The position numbers and the translations under genes were made by a program. A DNA stretch of 64,000 nt from Amblyornis subalaris (Eukaryota > Chordata > Aves > Passeriformes > Ptilonorhynchidae), in NCBI GenBank assembly GCA_018881555.1, contig JACAXG010000060.1, positions 3,410,001-3,474,000 on the forward strand. Reading direction: 5' to 3'. Positions 61,391 through 64,000 of the stretch are shown here, piece by piece; positions within the stretch are counted from its first letter, which is position 1, and each line of letters begins with the position of its first letter. The notes under the pieces are model-generated. The model was not told the origin of the DNA. It saw only the letters and a program-made list of their open reading frames with translations, and ran no database searches.

Positions 61391-64000
61391 AAGCATTAGG
61401 CACCTGGAAAATGAATAGAACAAACGGCATGTTTCAGTTTTGTACCTTTTATATGTTAAATATGGATTGTGGTTTGGGTTTGCTCATTTTTTCAGTTTCT
61501 ATTTTTCTTGTATGCATGAAAGGTTGGGTTTTTTTTTGTGTGTTAAATTATATTCAGGGCAGTTTTGGTGTAGAAGTTAACATTGTTGAGAAAATACATC
61601 CATTCTTTGGGGTCAGCAGGGATCACAAAAATGCAAGTGAATTTGCTACCAGAAAATTGAATTTACTTGTGTATTTTAAAAAATGTCTTGCACATCTTTT
61701 TCCTGGTAGATCAGATTTAGTAGATTTTCCAATGGCTGGAGAGAAGAGCAAAACTTTGCAGGGCACAAAATCCTTTAGTTCTGAGCTCTCAAAGCAGTCA
61801 AGATAGTTGTTCTCATGACCAGATTCTCCTTTTGTTGGCTCAACCCTGCTACCTTGGCTGGACCATATCCTCCTGGTTCATTGTCCAGATATGCCATAGC
61901 ATTTTTGCTGTGGTGTGCATTCGGCTTTGCTAGCTCTGCCACATGAAAAGGAGCAGTATAGCAGAACACCTTTTGTTGAACATCCAGGTTCATGTGTCAG
62001 TGCTTGCATGCTCTTGAGCTTGACAATTTTTACTTGGGTCATAGCTAACATAGCTGCACAGCTGGGACTCCAAACTGTAATGTAATGGTTGCTTGGACAT
62101 CCCTGAGCCTGCCTTCAATGGAAAATGAAACCAAAAGCTGAAAAGTGATGCTCTGTTGGCACTCAGTGAGAGATTAATAGATATGTTGATGGAAGGATGA
62201 GAAACTCAGCTTCGAAGTATTCTGTGACAGTTGTGAGTCACTATTAGAAGAGCTGAGCTCTGTCAAAGCAGAGCTTTCCCTTGTTCTCTCTTCTGCAGAG
62301 TCCTGATGCCATAGACACTTCTGTGTCCTCCAGCTCTCTTTGCCTTTATCTTGTGTGTCCTTAGTTCTTGCCAGCTGAGTTGATCTTTTGGTGGCGTTGT
62401 GCATATGACAGAACTGGGTTTAGTTTTCTATGTGTTCAAAATTAGATATACAAAACTCATTAGAAATAAGCTTTAGGGTTTTTTGAGCAGTTTTTTGGCT
62501 GTAACTAAACGTTGTCCATGTGCCTATGTAACACGTCCTTCTGTGTGCTGAACCAACGTAGAAAGCAGATTAAGAATGCAAACTGCAAGAAGTCTGGTAC
62601 AAGAGCAGGGAAAACTAATTTTAATCTAGTCCTTTATTGAAAAGCAGTCATGTCTAGTTTATCAATAGCATAGAGGAGTAAGATGGTATTTTTCTTCCAT
62701 TAGATCTCTCATTTGGGTTCCCTGAGCCGTGCTACGTATACTGTATTTCCTGCTTCATACACCGTATTTTTTTACCCTAGCTACAGAAATTAATGCTAGT
62801 GTTTAACTGGCAATAAAGACACCTTATCTTCAAAAGAGTACAAGATTTCAGTATAGTTTTTAAAAAGCTGGGATCTCTTAAGGTCATACTGAACTTCGCC
62901 AAGGAAATGGTGGTGTCATCAGGGATGCAGTTGCACTTTTAAGGGGATGAAAATGTAAGAACTAAGCTAAGTAAAAATAGCCAATATTTTATTTCATCTC
63001 CAAAGGAATGATTTTGTTAAGAGAACTAATATTTACTTTCTCTCATCTGGACTATGTATTATTCATACTGTTATATAGCTTGTAGATATTCATGATTCAG
63101 ATTCATTTTGGACTTCAGAGCAGATTTGTTTTTTCTTGATCCTGCTGGTGCAGAGCTTTAGGTTTCTTTTCATTTTGGACAACCATTTCTTATGATCTCT
63201 GCTGCCTTCCAAGAGTTTATGGTAGAAATAATCTCAAGATGCTTTTCTTTTCCATTATTAAACCTGAGTGCGCAGCTTCTTTTTTTTTTTTTTGTCCTTA
63301 GATGTGTGTGTTTGGGTTTTGTGAGTAAACAGTATATTTTATATTCTCTTTTACCCATCTCTTGAGAATTCCAGATGAGCCCCTTTCTTCTGGAAAATCT
63401 CTTGACTTTGCTTCTGTTACTTGTGCAGGTTCTACATTTTTTTTCTCAAATTCCTTTATCTTTGCCCTAACTACAGAGTTTCCTGTAATTTAACCTGGAC
63501 AGATCTAAGTAGACACAAAGGACTGATTGGTTAAAAAGGGAGAAGCATTGCATTTTGTTTGGAAGGGAGTCCTCTTGATATCATGTCTGAGGACTGATAG
63601 GTTGTGTTCTCTAGATCACCTTTTGTATCGATTCCCCTGCCCTATATATTCTGCCTTCTTCATATGGTTGAGATACTATTGGTGGTGGAGGTAGGTGCTC
63701 CCCAAAATTATCCCTGAGTATTGGAATCAAATATGTAAACTGCTTGAGAAGTACTGTGTATTTTTTGTTGGGAAGGCGGGCAAGGAAGAAGCAGCATATA
63801 AAACAGCATATGTAGTGAAACAAAAGCTATTATGGGGTCAGTCTTCCTGTTTTATTTTAAATTATTCTGTATAGGAAAGTGAATTTAAAAAAATCAATTA
63901 ATTGTTTTAATCCAGACACCTAGCAGAATGCAAGATGATAGCAAAAATCTATTAATGTGTAGGAAAACTGCACTAAGAAATACAAATTAAACAGGATAGG
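61391..64000. other. Intron 1 interior, no recognised feature
   Basis: AT-rich intronic sequence to the window edge. The 131-codon forward open frame at 61411-61806 starts beside the CR1 fragment and shows no known domain. GALNT2 exon 2 is not reached. Confidence 0.5.

Larger units (their letters stand above)
31851..64000 (+). other. GALNT2: GALNT2 intron 1, 5' part
   Basis: The intron opens with GTGAGAG and continues past the window. No frame in the remaining 32,150 bases encodes the expected exon 2 sequence (starting EDWNEIDP in human), so the intron is at least that long. A very long first intron is known for human GALNT2. The interior is AT-rich with many T-runs on the sense strand and contains the repeats listed separately. 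Human intron 1 carries HDL-cholesterol-associated variants, so regulatory elements are plausible here, but none can be pointed to from sequence alone. Confidence 0.9.

Noticed and set aside
1..64000. CRISPR arrays, operons, phage or plasmid features
   Set aside because: The window is vertebrate nuclear DNA. No spaced repeat arrays and no bacterial coding organisation are present.

Overview
This looks like nuclear DNA from a bird. It carries fragments of CR1 LINEs with the 3' ends typical of birds, part of an LTR-type repeat that I know from bird genomes, and one recognisable vertebrate exon beside a CpG island. It has no operons, and no long open frames outside very GC-rich DNA. I cannot name the species.

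Only one protein-coding exon is supported: coding exon 1 of GALNT2 at 31728-31850 on the + strand. It encodes the 41-residue cytoplasmic tail, signal anchor and start of the stem of polypeptide N-acetylgalactosaminyltransferase 2, a Golgi enzyme that starts mucin-type O-glycosylation. The exon sits in a CpG island (about 30930-32330) with a TATA-less promoter that has an inverted CCAAT box, a GC box, a YY1-like ATGGCGAC motif and a CGG-rich 5' leader. A clear splice donor follows at 31851. Everything to the right, at least 32.1 kb, is the start of GALNT2 intron 1. Exon 2 and the catalytic and lectin exons lie beyond the window.

Layout: 1-30.9 kb is intergenic DNA upstream of GALNT2, with microsatellites, pyrimidine tracts (one is 181 nt without a purine), a 15-bp minisatellite and an old antisense CR1 fragment that still shows a reverse-transcriptase FADD motif. 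The upstream edge of the CpG island, 30.9-31.3 kb, holds a diverged direct duplication of about 120-135 bp, with its copies about 293 bp apart. Intron 1 is AT-richer, with T-runs much commoner than A-runs on the + strand. It holds a MIR-like SINE relic, a 33-bp CR1 remnant, a 44/39-bp tandem duplication, an LTR-type repeat fragment and two CR1 3' fragments. All recognised CR1 and MIR copies lie antisense to GALNT2.

I found no new gene system. The most useful leads are the duplicated promoter-edge unit, the promoter and leader architecture, the ancient repeat relics, and a sharp drop in ambiguous bases at about 27 kb that suggests a change in sequence source.
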